Part shown: piece after piece, positions 9,594 through 18,257 of the stretch
Position numbering within the stretch: position 1 is the stretch's first letter
Layout of the letters: each line of letters starts with the position of its first letter
Translations under genes and position numbers: made by a program
The notes under the pieces: model-generated
The model's database searches: none
The model's input: the letters and a program-made list of their open reading frames with translations, nothing else
Told to the model about the DNA's origin: nothing
Origin: an uncultured Fretibacterium sp.
GTDB lineage: Bacteria; Synergistota; Synergistia; Synergistales; Aminobacteriaceae
Assembly (NCBI GenBank): GCA_937911045.1
Contig: CALEPX010000030.1
Span: 8,774-72,773, forward strand
Direction of reading: 5' to 3'
Length of the DNA stretch: 64,000 nucleotides

Positions 9594-9641
9594 TTTATAA
9601 TATACGAAAATGATTTAGCGATTTAGGGGGAGAATATTTTC

Positions 9642-10373
9642 ATGGCTGACGAACAAGGAAGTTATAACGAATTTAGCGGTGTTTATGACCCGTACGAAAA
9701 TTACGAGTTCACACGTGATGTTATTTATCGCGATATAGTTTCACCCGAGGCGTTCACTCGCAAAGAAGCGCGCGAGGCTGATAGACGTGCAATGGAAACG
9801 TTCGGCATTCCGGGAATTTTGCTGATGGAAAATGCGGCGTTGGCAGTTGTTCGTGAAGTTCGGGATTACGCGATTTTTGCGATTGTGTGTGCTCCTGGCA
9901 GCAATGGTGGCGATGGTCTTGCGATTGCGCGGCATTTGTGCATAATCGGCAAGGACGTTCGCGTTTACATTGTCGGTGATCCAAGAAAAGGCTCTGAGGA
10001 TTTCAAGACGAATCTGAAAGTCATGAGCCATTTAGCACCGGAAGTTTTGAACACAGTCAATGACGATAATTTCGAGGATTTCGTGAGTGCGTTGAAGGGT
10101 TGCGAGACTTGCATTGACGCGATATTCGGAACTGGTTTGAATCGCCCTGTTGAGGGAATTTTCAAGCGGGTTATTGACGCGATAAATGAATTTGCGGTTC
10201 ATACTGTTGCGGTTGATTTGCCGTCCGGACTTGACTGCGACACCGGTGAGGAACTTGGAGTTGCGGTGAAAGCCGAGAAAACTGTCACGTTTCACAGGAT
10301 GAAAAAGGGATTGGATCTTGCACCGAAATTCGGTGGTGATGTAGTTGTGAGCTATATTGGGATCCCGAATTAA
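9642..10373 (+). CDS. nnrE: NAD(P)H-hydrate epimerase (YjeF N-domain)
   Basis: Epimerises damaged R-NAD(P)HX to the S form. The 243-residue chain carries the YjeF_N fold: MENAA, APGSNGGDGLAIARHL near residue 85, FGTGLNRPVEG and the DLPSGLDCDTG loop. An extra 40-residue acidic/Tyr-rich N-terminus precedes it. Many bacteria fuse this to the ADP-dependent dehydratase; that domain is absent here and not next door. ATG 9642 follows AGGGGGAG. A TATAAT at 9596-9601 may be its own -10 box. Confidence 0.85.
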   Translation: MADEQGSYNEFSGVYDPYENYEFTRDVIYRDIVSPEAFTRKEAREADRRAMETFGIPGILLMENAALAVVREVRDYAIFAIVCAPGSNGGDGLAIARHLCIIGKDVRVYIVGDPRKGSEDFKTNLKVMSHLAPEVLNTVNDDNFEDFVSALKGCETCIDAIFGTGLNRPVEGIFKRVIDAINEFAVHTVAVDLPSGLDCDTGEELGVAVKAEKTVTFHRMKKGLDLAPKFGGDVVVSYIGIPN

Positions 10374-10409
10374 TCATAAACGTAAATTAATCTGGAGAGT
10401 GTAATAATT

Positions 10410-13055
10410 ATGCGTATAATCAGGAATTTTTTTGTGTTATGTGTGATTATGCTTCTTGCGAGTTCAGCGTTTGCGATGCAGGATATTTATCATTTGTATC
10501 CGTATGACACAACGAACTTGAACGGCAATGAGATTTATAATCGTTACGGCTACGAAGGCATTGATTTTAATTATCAGGTACGAGACATGTACCCTAGCAC
10601 AAGTCCTTCGGTGAATGTTCCGGACGGTCAATGGTTCGCGGTTGTTCAGGAGAATTATTTCCGAAGCTGGTGGTATCGCGCAAATAATCAGACGGTGAGC
10701 GGTGACATAGTTTATCGCAGAACTTTGGGCGGAGACGTTCCGGAGATTGCAATGAACACGCTTGCGGATTTGCTGAATGATTTCGATTATGTTTTGATCG
10801 AAGAACCTGAACCGTACAGCAGCTGGCGCAATTATGTAGACATGTCAGATTACGATGATTTCCCCGACCCGATTGAGGCTTTGTGCGTGATTATAAAGAA
10901 TGGCGAGGGCGAGTTGAACCTGAATTTCGGCAATCAATACGCGCGGCATTTCCCGTACTGGTGGGGTCGCGGTGGACAGGACGTTGCTTCACCGAATTAC
11001 GTTGACTGGCGGAATTATTATTACGACGTTATGAATGGTCCGGTCGAGTACATAATCTCAGCTGACAGAACCAGCATTTACACGCCAACTCGTGCGAATC
11101 AGACCAACGAATACATAACGAATCTCTACGCGACAATTTCCGGCGATAAAGTTTACGACGTGAACAAGAATTTGCTCTGGACAATTTCCGGCGATGAAGT
11201 TTATGACGCGAATGATATTTTGCGCTACACGATTGACACTGATGAAATTATTGACACGTACGGTAAATCGCAATATTTTTACCGCGACGTCATCAATGAC
11301 GATAATACTTACACGTATATTTTCAGCATGGCAGCAATCGATGAACAGATTTCGACTTCACCCGAAGATAATAATGATCTTTTAGGATTGTCGAGCGCGT
11401 ATAATATTTACGTTGAGCCTGAAAATTTCGAATCCGTGAATCCGAGCGAATATCTCGAAGCAACTGTCACGCTTAACGCAAAAAATTCTAAGAATTATTC
11501 GAGCGTTCTGGGCTATATTAATTTCCAGCAACGTGCAGATTTAGCTTACGGTTACAAGAATTTCTCGGAGTCGTCGTTAGTGCCGTTTATCGTGGCGAAT
11601 GTTTTTGACGGAACTGCAACCAGAGCACACCCGCTGGAATTTGAGCTGAGAGTTTTTGACGCTAATAACGATATTGTTGACGTGAAGCGATTTGACTGGA
11701 ACGTTGACGAGAATAACACACCAGATATTGGATCGTTTTATATATTAATGACGAGCAGTTCTGTTATGCCAAAGTACGAGACTGAATTGCGAATAACGAA
11801 TCATACCAGCACTCGTTACGGAGTTTATCGCTATGACAGTTTGGCGCGAGATTCGGTCGATGATATTAGACCGTCGTATTGGGAATTTGATTTGCCGTCC
11901 GATGCTTTGACACGTCAGGGATTTCTCAGCAGTCGGGTCAGTGCCAATGTCAGCCTCGACAGAAGCGTTCCGTCAAGATTCTGGTTGGACTCGCACTCAC
12001 AAATTGCTCCGGGACTTGTTACGGTTTACGATGATTTTACGATTGATACGTTACATGACACATCGCCGATTTTCAGCATAAGATCAGCCGTAGATTCTCA
12101 GCCTCAGGAATTGCGCCTGCGATATAAATCTGTCACCGGAGTTTCTGCAGCCAGCCCGAGCAGTTTGTATAACGGAGCCGTAACGATTCAGGGATTTTAT
12201 AAAGGCTTCGCGGACGATACGGATCTCAAAGACACTCGACAAGATTTAGCCAGCATGATGGGATTACCGCCGGTGATTGCGTCACTTGATCATGGGGTTT
12301 CAGCTTCAGTGCCAGTAACTTTCACAGCCGGAACAGGAATGCTTGAGCCGTTCGAAATTCACAAAGCTGTTCCCGATGGATTAATCTCGATTGACAGGAT
12401 AATTTCGGCAGATGCTTCCGGAGATGTTGTTGACTCGATTGATATTCCCGTTGAGATTGCAGTTCAGCCGGTGAAGATTCGCTTCAAGTTGTCACGCAGG
12501 GACGGATTAATCGGCGATCACTGGGACGAATTGGAGAGCGCGTCGAAAAATGGAACGGGCGAATTGCTGAATAAGTTCTCGGATTTTGCGTCGATTTGGT
12601 TCAGATCAGCTGCAACGGACAGAAAATTTGCGAGTTTGTTCACGTCGATGTCGCGTCGCGGTGTAAGTTACGAAGATTGTCTGAACGCGTTTATTTACGG
12701 CGATGATTTGTATCTGGACTTCATAGTTTTCTTGGCGGATTCAGATTGGAGCCATCAGGAAGCAAACAAGACTGCGTATATAAATTTCTTCAGTGACGAT
12801 GATAACCGTTATATTCTGGTCGGAGATGGAAAAATCGACGGAGTTTGGGATTTAGGAGTGTTCGTTGCCGCTAATAATTACACCGACGAGAGCACGAACA
12901 CAAGTGAAGTAATTTCTGAGCAACCCAATAGCTCTTCGCCTGAAGATGATGATTCGAAACATTCGAAAGATGACAGCAGCGGAACTTGTAACGGATTCGG
13001 ATTGAATCTCGTGAGCGGAATTTTGCTGGTGTATTTCTTGCGGAGAAAATATTAG
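10410..13055 (+). CDS. large secreted protein with Synergist-CTERM-like sorting tail
   Basis: An 881-residue exported protein of unknown function. Signal peptide at 1-22 (ends SSAFA). Residues about 230-275 hold a short internal duplication (TISGDKVYDVNKN / TISGDEVYDANDI). The middle looks beta-rich. After an acidic Ser/Asp linker the chain ends with a Cys (SGTCNGFG), a hydrophobic segment (LNLVSGILLVYFL) and RRKY, the Synergist-CTERM plan. The family's known feature is this tail, thought to direct processing and anchoring at the cell envelope. No enzyme motif recognised. Confidence 0.75.
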   Translation: MRIIRNFFVLCVIMLLASSAFAMQDIYHLYPYDTTNLNGNEIYNRYGYEGIDFNYQVRDMYPSTSPSVNVPDGQWFAVVQENYFRSWWYRANNQTVSGDIVYRRTLGGDVPEIAMNTLADLLNDFDYVLIEEPEPYSSWRNYVDMSDYDDFPDPIEALCVIIKNGEGELNLNFGNQYARHFPYWWGRGGQDVASPNYVDWRNYYYDVMNGPVEYIISADRTSIYTPTRANQTNEYITNLYATISGDKVYDVNKNLLWTISGDEVYDANDILRYTIDTDEIIDTYGKSQYFYRDVINDDNTYTYIFSMAAIDEQISTSPEDNNDLLGLSSAYNIYVEPENFESVNPSEYLEATVTLNAKNSKNYSSVLGYINFQQRADLAYGYKNFSESSLVPFIVANVFDGTATRAHPLEFELRVFDANNDIVDVKRFDWNVDENNTPDIGSFYILMTSSSVMPKYETELRITNHTSTRYGVYRYDSLARDSVDDIRPSYWEFDLPSDALTRQGFLSSRVSANVSLDRSVPSRFWLDSHSQIAPGLVTVYDDFTIDTLHDTSPIFSIRSAVDSQPQELRLRYKSVTGVSAASPSSLYNGAVTIQGFYKGFADDTDLKDTRQDLASMMGLPPVIASLDHGVSASVPVTFTAGTGMLEPFEIHKAVPDGLISIDRIISADASGDVVDSIDIPVEIAVQPVKIRFKLSRRDGLIGDHWDELESASKNGTGELLNKFSDFASIWFRSAATDRKFASLFTSMSRRGVSYEDCLNAFIYGDDLYLDFIVFLADSDWSHQEANKTAYINFFSDDDNRYILVGDGKIDGVWDLGVFVAANNYTDESTNTSEVISEQPNSSSPEDDDSKHSKDDSSGTCNGFGLNLVSGILLVYFLRRKY

Positions 13056-13077
13056 CGTAATCTCGGCAAAAAAATTT

Positions 13078-13124
13078 CCCCTGAGATCTTTGTCGCTTGA
13101 GTGTGAGATCTCGGGGGATTTTTT
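13078..13124. terminator. bidirectional terminator between converging genes
   Basis: A 12-pair stem CCCCTGAGATCT / AGATCTCGGGGG (one wobble) with a 16-base loop; T run on the right and A run on the left, so it can end both the 10410 gene and the minus-strand PBP1a gene. Confidence 0.85.
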
Positions 13125-13133
13125 GTTGCGTAA

Positions 13134-15713
13134 TTATTCCAGCCCGTACTGCCGCAATAATTCGCGATAACGCCGTTCAACTTCATCAGCTTCTTTTTTC
13201 TGCTGAATTTGCGCTGGAGTTGGCTGAGCTTTTGGAATTGCTGCCTGAGTTACAGGAGCTGTGACTTTCTGTTGAGTAGTTGTTGTTGATTGAGATCGCG
13301 ATGAACTCGAACTGGAACTCGATGATGATGATTCGGATTCTTCTGAGCTGCCGTTTCGCATTCGTGCGTAATGTGCGTCGTCCTGTTCAATCAGGAATAA
13401 TCTCGGACCTCTTGGATCGTTGTCTGCTGCCGTGTAACTTCCGCCGTGAATTGGGCATGACGCTGTCGGGGATTTGCCTTTCGGGAAATATAACGGAACT
13501 GCCTGACAGCCTGAGCGCGCGAGATAACCTGACGCTCTGCAAATCGATAATTTTCCGACTTCGACCCATGACGGAGGATTCGTGAAATTCGCCGGAGTTT
13601 GCTGTAGAGTAGTCGCGTAGATCATGAATTTTTTCCAGACAGGAGCTGCCATAGTTCCACCGAAACCGTGCCGTCCAAGAGTTTTGTGATCGTCGCGTCC
13701 AACGTAAACTGCAGTTGTCAATCCGGGTGCGCCTCCTACGAACCACGCGTCCATGAAATCATTTGACGTTCCGGTTTTGCCGAAGATATTGATTTTCGGA
13801 AGTGCTGCGGGTTTTCCAGTTCCTGCTCTTACCGTGTCCTGAAGCATTGAACGAAGCGAGTACGCAGTTTCTGGTCGCATTGCCTGACTTTCAGCAGTTT
13901 GTCGAGTCTCGATTACATTTCCGTCGCGGTCTTTTATTTCGCGTATCATCAACGGGACTATGCGTTTTCCGCCATTGTTGAAGCAATTAAACGCTACAGC
14001 CATTTCCAACGGTGTCAAACTTGCTGCACCGAGTGCGACTGATAAATCGTTCGGCAAATATTTCGTCTCAATACCCATGTTGCGAGCCATTCTGACGATT
14101 ACTTCCGTGCCGATATACGCAGCAACTCGAACTGCAACGGTGTTTAACGAATTTGTCAACGCGCGTTGAACTGTGACTTCTCCTGCGTAGCCTTTGCTGG
14201 AATTTTTCGGTGACCAACCTTTGCCGCGACTTCCCTTCGCTTTGAAAGTTATCGGAGCGTCGAGAAAATGATCGCTGGGCATAATGTCTTCTTCCATGGC
14301 TGCTGCGTACACGATTGGTTTGAAACTTGACCCCGGCTGTCTGAACGCCTGAGTTGCTCGATTGAATTTGCTTTCTTTGAAGTCTTTGCCGCCGACGAGT
14401 GCGAGAACTTCACCGGTTTCGGCTTCGAGGCAGACTAACGCTCCAGTTGCAGGTTTCGCGATTGACTGGACAGCTTCACGGCCTTTTTCCTGAAGATTTA
14501 TGTCGAGTGTTGTGTAAATCTGCAAGCCTCCGCTGTAGACTTCATCTTTGCCGTATTTTGGCAGCAAATCGTTGAATAACAAGTGTGACACGAAATATGG
14601 CGCACGGTTAAATTCTTCGATGCGATTCACGCGGCTCTTAAATTCGAGTTTTTCATCGTAGGCTTCTTGACGTTGTTCGGGAGTGATCCAGCCAAGAGAT
14701 TCCATTCGGCTCAAGACATAATTCTGTCGTGATTTTGCGTTCGAGACGTTGCTGAGCGGATTATATCGTCCCGGGTTCGCGATTAATCCTGCGAGTATTG
14801 CTGACTGTGCGAGATCTAAATCTGCCGCGGATTTGTCGAAGTAAGTGTGTGCTGCAATTTCTGCGCCCCAAGCTCCGTGTCCGAAATTGATCGTGTTGAG
14901 ATATAATTCCAGAATTTTGTCTTTCGGGAATAATTTTTCAAGACGCATCGCGATTATGATTTCCTTTGCTTTACGAGTGACGCTTTTCTCGTGTGACAGG
15001 AACAAATTTCGCGCAAGTTGCTGAGTTATCGTGCTTGCTCCCTGAACTTTGCCGCGTTCGACAACGTCCGTCCATAACGCTCGCAAAATCGATCCGACAC
15101 GAATGCCCCCGTGCTGATAAAACGCCGAATCTTCAGCCGCCAAAACTGAACGCACAAGCCACGGTGAAATCTGGTGCAATTCCAACGGAGTTCGATTCTC
15201 GATAAATAATCGCGCTATGACTTCACCGTTACGGTCATAAAGAATCGACGGCAAACTGTTTTTCGGATTCGCGAGTTCAATCATGCTGGGCAAATCCTCG
15301 GAAAGTTTCACGACATACCACGCGACACCTGCACTTATCGCACCGGTTGCAAGCAGCATCACAAGAAACACCGTCATGAATAACACTTTCAAGACCGATG
15401 GACGCTTGCGTTTTCTGGGAGCTGGGCGCGGAATAATTTCGGGTTTCTGAGTTCTGGAGTTTTGCGAGTTACGCTTGAATTTTGACTTGAGATTCTTCAG
15501 ACCGAATAATTCGTCGCGAAGTTCAGGATTTACGCCCAAGATTTCTGCTTTTGAGAGCCGGAAGTTTCTCGGGGTTGAATTGGGATTTTCGCGGGTAAAA
15601 TTTCTGCGGTCGTTGAAATTGAAGTCGAAGCGTTCATTGGCGTTATTTCTACGGGAATTTCTTGTACGTCCGATATTTGAATTTGAGTTTGAGTTTGATT
15701 CTCTGTTGTCCAT
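13134..15713 (-). CDS. mrcA: class A penicillin-binding protein 1A
   Basis: Bifunctional peptidoglycan synthase, 859 residues. A cytoplasmic N-terminus of about 100 residues carries a Ser/Asn repeat, then one membrane helix (VLFMTVFLVMLLATGAISAG). The GT51 domain shows EDSAFYQHGG and GASTITQQLARN; the transpeptidase shows SSFK (SxxK), SLN (SxN) and KTGTS. The C-terminus ends in a poly-Ser/Gln tail. ATG 15713 directly follows an in-frame stop; its AGGGAGG lies about 16 bases away, longer than usual. Sole gene of its unit. Confidence 0.93.
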   Translation of the reverse strand: MDNRESNSNSNSNIGRTRNSRRNNANERFDFNFNDRRNFTRENPNSTPRNFRLSKAEILGVNPELRDELFGLKNLKSKFKRNSQNSRTQKPEIIPRPAPRKRKRPSVLKVLFMTVFLVMLLATGAISAGVAWYVVKLSEDLPSMIELANPKNSLPSILYDRNGEVIARLFIENRTPLELHQISPWLVRSVLAAEDSAFYQHGGIRVGSILRALWTDVVERGKVQGASTITQQLARNLFLSHEKSVTRKAKEIIIAMRLEKLFPKDKILELYLNTINFGHGAWGAEIAAHTYFDKSAADLDLAQSAILAGLIANPGRYNPLSNVSNAKSRQNYVLSRMESLGWITPEQRQEAYDEKLEFKSRVNRIEEFNRAPYFVSHLLFNDLLPKYGKDEVYSGGLQIYTTLDINLQEKGREAVQSIAKPATGALVCLEAETGEVLALVGGKDFKESKFNRATQAFRQPGSSFKPIVYAAAMEEDIMPSDHFLDAPITFKAKGSRGKGWSPKNSSKGYAGEVTVQRALTNSLNTVAVRVAAYIGTEVIVRMARNMGIETKYLPNDLSVALGAASLTPLEMAVAFNCFNNGGKRIVPLMIREIKDRDGNVIETRQTAESQAMRPETAYSLRSMLQDTVRAGTGKPAALPKINIFGKTGTSNDFMDAWFVGGAPGLTTAVYVGRDDHKTLGRHGFGGTMAAPVWKKFMIYATTLQQTPANFTNPPSWVEVGKLSICRASGYLARSGCQAVPLYFPKGKSPTASCPIHGGSYTAADNDPRGPRLFLIEQDDAHYARMRNGSSEESESSSSSSSSSSSRSQSTTTTQQKVTAPVTQAAIPKAQPTPAQIQQKKEADEVERRYRELLRQYGLE

Positions 15714-15783
15714 ATTTTTTCACAAATGACCTCCCTGCTGTTACATACTTTATTTAACTAACAAGAATAATATCACAACTGCG

Positions 15784-16395
15784 CTAAAAAATTCTCACTA
15801 AGCCACCGCGACGTTCTTGACCTGTGTTCCATAATTTTTCGAAATCGACCAAGTGCTCTTCACCGTAAGTTATCACCCGTACGAAAATATTCTCCCCGTG
15901 AAATTCGTAGCCGCCCAGAATAAACCAATGCCATTCCAGATCTTCAAATTTCGGGTCTGAGTGATTCAGCATCAAGTACGGCACAGGCAAATCGCGATTA
16001 ATCTGGTCAATTAACGCCTCACGCGCAATCTGGAAATTCACGAATCCGGATAATCCTTCGAGCTTGTAATCCGCAAATTTAACGTCACGCCAATATTGCG
16101 AAAGTCCCAGCAGATATATTTCGAGAAAATCGATCCCGTGATAACGCGGTGTCAAATACGGTTTCATAATCGCCGCAAATTTCACGAAATCAGAGCGCGT
16201 AATTTTCCTGCAATCGAACGGATATAAACTCGAAAAATTTTTCCTCGCAGCCAAGTACATGCAAACATCACACGCCGTCACCGCCGCACAGCCGCCCATG
16301 TGCATATCCCACTCCGGCAGCCAATCCTGATTCCCCCCGATTAAGCCGTCAATCGTAATATAATCCAAGAATTTTTTCCCTGAATTTCCCTGCAA
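15784..16395 (-). CDS. C39-like cysteine-peptidase-fold protein
   Basis: About 203 residues, with no signal peptide. GGCAAVTACDVCMYL near residue 37 resembles the Cys helix of C39-like papain-fold proteins, and HWFILGGYE near residue 155 offers the His; a following D/N is plausible (EEHLVDFEKLWNTG). Target unknown; it could be an inactive or regulatory relative. A GTG at 16404 is in frame, but AAAGGTG spans it, so TTG 16395 fits ribosome spacing better. Lies alone between PBP1a and rpmG. Confidence 0.5.
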   Translation of the reverse strand: MQGNSGKKFLDYITIDGLIGGNQDWLPEWDMHMGGCAAVTACDVCMYLAARKNFSSLYPFDCRKITRSDFVKFAAIMKPYLTPRYHGIDFLEIYLLGLSQYWRDVKFADYKLEGLSGFVNFQIAREALIDQINRDLPVPYLMLNHSDPKFEDLEWHWFILGGYEFHGENIFVRVITYGEEHLVDFEKLWNTGQERRGGLVRIF

Positions 16396-16438
16396 ATTAT
16401 TCACCTTTAGTTTTACGTATAAATTTTGAGAATATATT

Positions 16439-16468
16439 TTAACGCTTTCGTGGCGAATGTGTTAGAAT
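16439..16468 (+). promoter_or_regulatory. promoter for rpmG
   Basis: TTAACG (16439-16444), 18 bases, TAGAAT (16463-16468). The -35 is weak and the -10 is good; it lies about 70 bases before rpmG. Confidence 0.5.
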
Positions 16469-16497
16469 AGTCGAGTTGTAAATCAAGAATCACGAAT

Positions 16498-16525
16498 TTC
16501 ATGAACTCAGATTCATGAACTCAGA
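16498..16525. repeat. 14-bp exact tandem duplication in the rpmG leader
   Basis: TTCATGAACTCAGA occurs twice back to back, ending just before the AAGGAAG ribosome site of rpmG. Confidence 0.9.
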
Positions 16526-16540
16526 AAGGAAGTTTTATTC

Positions 16541-16690
16541 ATGGCAGATATAATCGGATTAACTTGCACGCAATGCAAACGCAGAAATTACACGACGACG
16601 ATTAACAAGAAAAAGCAGGCTAAGAAGCTCGAAATCAAGAAATATTGCAAATGGTGCAACGCGTCTGTGCTTCACAAAGAGTCAAAGTAA
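16541..16690 (+). CDS. rpmG: 50S ribosomal protein L33
   Basis: A 49-residue large-subunit protein. It has the zinc-binding form with two CxxC pairs, CTQC at residues 9-12 and CKWC near residues 36-39, rich in Lys and Arg, and ends KESK. AAAGGAAG precedes ATG 16541. It heads the rpmG-tRNA-Trp-secE-nusG-rplKAJL order that is common in bacteria. Confidence 0.95.
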   Translation: MADIIGLTCTQCKRRNYTTTINKKKQAKKLEIKKYCKWCNASVLHKESK

Positions 16691-16731
16691 CTTGCAGATA
16701 ACATCGCGTGAAAAAAATTTTGCGAAAATTA

Positions 16732-16760
16732 TTGCATAACTCGTAAAGTTGTTGTAGAAT
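16732..16760 (+). promoter_or_regulatory. promoter for tRNA-Trp and secE-nusG
   Basis: TTGCAT (16732-16737), 17 bases, TAGAAT (16755-16760), 21 bases ahead of the tRNA. Spacing is ideal. Confidence 0.75.
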
Positions 16761-16781
16761 TTCCGAGGTGTTTTTCAATGC

Positions 16782-16857
16782 AGGTCCGTGGCTCAATTGG
16801 CAGAGCACTGGTCTCCAAAACCGGGGGCTGCAGGTTCGAGTCCTGCCGGGCCTGCCA
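16782..16857 (+). tRNA. trnW: tRNA-Trp (anticodon CCA)
   Basis: 76 bases with the acceptor pair AGGTCCG / CGGGCCT, D-arm TGGCTCAATTGGCAGAGC, anticodon arm CTGGT-CTCCAAA-ACCGG with CCA, T-arm GCAGGTTCGAGTCCTGC, and an encoded CCA end. The position between rpmG and secE is conserved in many bacteria. Confidence 0.97.
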
Positions 16858-16914
16858 TTTTTGTGTTTAGTCGAACGCGAAAAAATATTTTTTGTGAATG
16901 AGAGCAGGCGAAAG

Positions 16915-17145
16915 ATGGCAAAGGTAAGTGCTGTAAAAGTAAAATCAGACAAGAACTCGAAAGTGAATTTCATAAAGGATTTCGTTCGGGAAGCAAGGGC
17001 TGAGTTAAAGAAAGTCACATGGCCAACGAGAAAACAGATTTGGTACTGGACGTTAATCGTAATAATTTTCACGTTGGTGGTGTCGCTTTATCTCGGAGTT
17101 GTGGATTTTCTGCTCGCGTGGTTATTCTCCGCGCTGTTGGGTTAA
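16915..17145 (+). CDS. secE: preprotein translocase subunit SecE
   Basis: A 76-residue single-span inner-membrane subunit that clamps SecY. The signature EARAELKKVTWPTRKQ precedes one membrane helix (VIIFTLVVSLYLGVVDFLLAWLF). The frame is open upstream through the tRNA, so the longer reading is rejected; ATG 16915 has AGGCG upstream, and GTG 16894 is an alternative. nusG begins 4 bases after its stop. Confidence 0.92.
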   Translation: MAKVSAVKVKSDKNSKVNFIKDFVREARAELKKVTWPTRKQIWYWTLIVIIFTLVVSLYLGVVDFLLAWLFSALLG

Positions 17146-17149
17146 AATC

Positions 17150-17674
17150 ATGGACGAACGACGCTGGTATGTTGTCCAGACTTACTCCGGTTACGAGAAA
17201 CGTGTGGAAGCGGATTTAAGAAAGCGCATTGATGCAATGGGTATGCAGGATAAGATTTTCAACGTGTTGGTTCCGGTTGAGAATCGTCGCGTAGTCAAGG
17301 ACGGAAAAAGTCGAGAAGTCACGCGCAAATTATTTCCCAGTTACGTTCTTGTCGAGATGATAATGGACGAAAAATCTTGGCACGCAGTCCGACACACTCC
17401 CGGAGTAACCGGCTTCATCGGCGCAGGAACTCACCCAATGCCTCTCTCAAAAGAAGAAGCCGAGCGACTCTTGTCAAGCGTTGAGAAAAAATCAGAACCA
17501 GAAATCGAGATCGATCTCAAACCCGGCGACATTGTAAGAATCACGAGCGGTGCCCTGAAAGATCATGCGGGTTCAGTCATGGAAGTCAATGCCAAGAACG
17601 GCAAAATTCAGCTGCTGCTCAACGGCAACGGCATCAAAGCCGAAGCGGATTATCAATCGTTGGAGAAAATCTAA
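17150..17674 (+). CDS. nusG: transcription termination/antitermination protein NusG
   Basis: Binds RNA polymerase and links it to Rho or the ribosome. A 174-residue chain with the NGN domain (RRWYVVQTYSGYEKRVEADL, FPSYVLVEM) and a KOW domain (KPGDIVRITSGALKDHAGSV) at the C-terminus. ATG 17150 is chosen over upstream in-frame codons inside secE because the family begins there. Located between secE and rplK as usual. Confidence 0.95.
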   Translation: MDERRWYVVQTYSGYEKRVEADLRKRIDAMGMQDKIFNVLVPVENRRVVKDGKSREVTRKLFPSYVLVEMIMDEKSWHAVRHTPGVTGFIGAGTHPMPLSKEEAERLLSSVEKKSEPEIEIDLKPGDIVRITSGALKDHAGSVMEVNAKNGKIQLLLNGNGIKAEADYQSLEKI

Positions 17675-17682
17675 ATTTGAGA

Positions 17683-17706
17683 CCAGAATTTAATCCAGAA
17701 TTTAAT
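17683..17706. repeat. 12-bp tandem duplication before rplK
   Basis: CCAGAATTTAAT is repeated twice without a gap, just before the rplK ribosome site. Confidence 0.85.
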
Positions 17707-17730
17707 TTCAGAAAGGACAATTTCTAAATC

Positions 17731-18156
17731 ATGGCAAAAAAGGTCGTAGGACAAGTAAAATTGCAACTACCTGCTGGGAAAGCAACTCCAGCACCACCCG
17801 TCGGTCCGGCACTCGGTCAGCACGGCGTGAATATCATGGAATTTTGCAAGCAGTTCAACGCCAAAACATCGGATCAGGCTGGCTTGATAATTCCGGCAGT
17901 AATTACGGTTTATGCGGACAGAAGTTTCTCGTTCGAGCTTAAAACTCCACCGGCAGCAGTTTTGCTCAAGAAGGCAGTCGGCATCGAATCAGGCTCAGGT
18001 GTCCCGAATAAAACCAAAGTCGGCAAAATTCAACGCGCAAAAGTTCGTGAAATCGCTGAGTTAAAGCAAAAAGATTTGAACGCGAACGATGTCGAGGCAG
18101 CTATGAGAATGATCGAGGGCACAGCGCGCTCGATGGGTCTCGAAGTTGTTGATTAG
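17731..18156 (+). CDS. rplK: 50S ribosomal protein L11
   Basis: Part of the GTPase-associated centre on 23S rRNA. 141 residues, full length, with the conserved start KKVVGQVKLQLPAGKATPAPPVGPALGQHGV region and the RNA-binding C-domain (VGKIQRAKVREIAELKQKDLNA). AGAAAGGA lies upstream. Followed by rplA after about 100 bases containing a small tandem repeat. Confidence 0.97.
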   Translation: MAKKVVGQVKLQLPAGKATPAPPVGPALGQHGVNIMEFCKQFNAKTSDQAGLIIPAVITVYADRSFSFELKTPPAAVLLKKAVGIESGSGVPNKTKVGKIQRAKVREIAELKQKDLNANDVEAAMRMIEGTARSMGLEVVD

Positions 18157-18183
18157 TAATCTAGTAATCTAGTAATCAGTAAT
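18154..18183. repeat. 8-bp tandem repeat at the rplK stop
   Basis: TAGTAATC occurs three times in a row and a partial fourth; the first copy supplies the rplK stop codon. Confidence 0.85.
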
Positions 18184-18257
18184 TAAATCGGGAATTAGAA
18201 TTTGTGGCAGGATTTTAGAATCTGAGAATCCGTCAATGACCACAGGAGGCGAAATTT

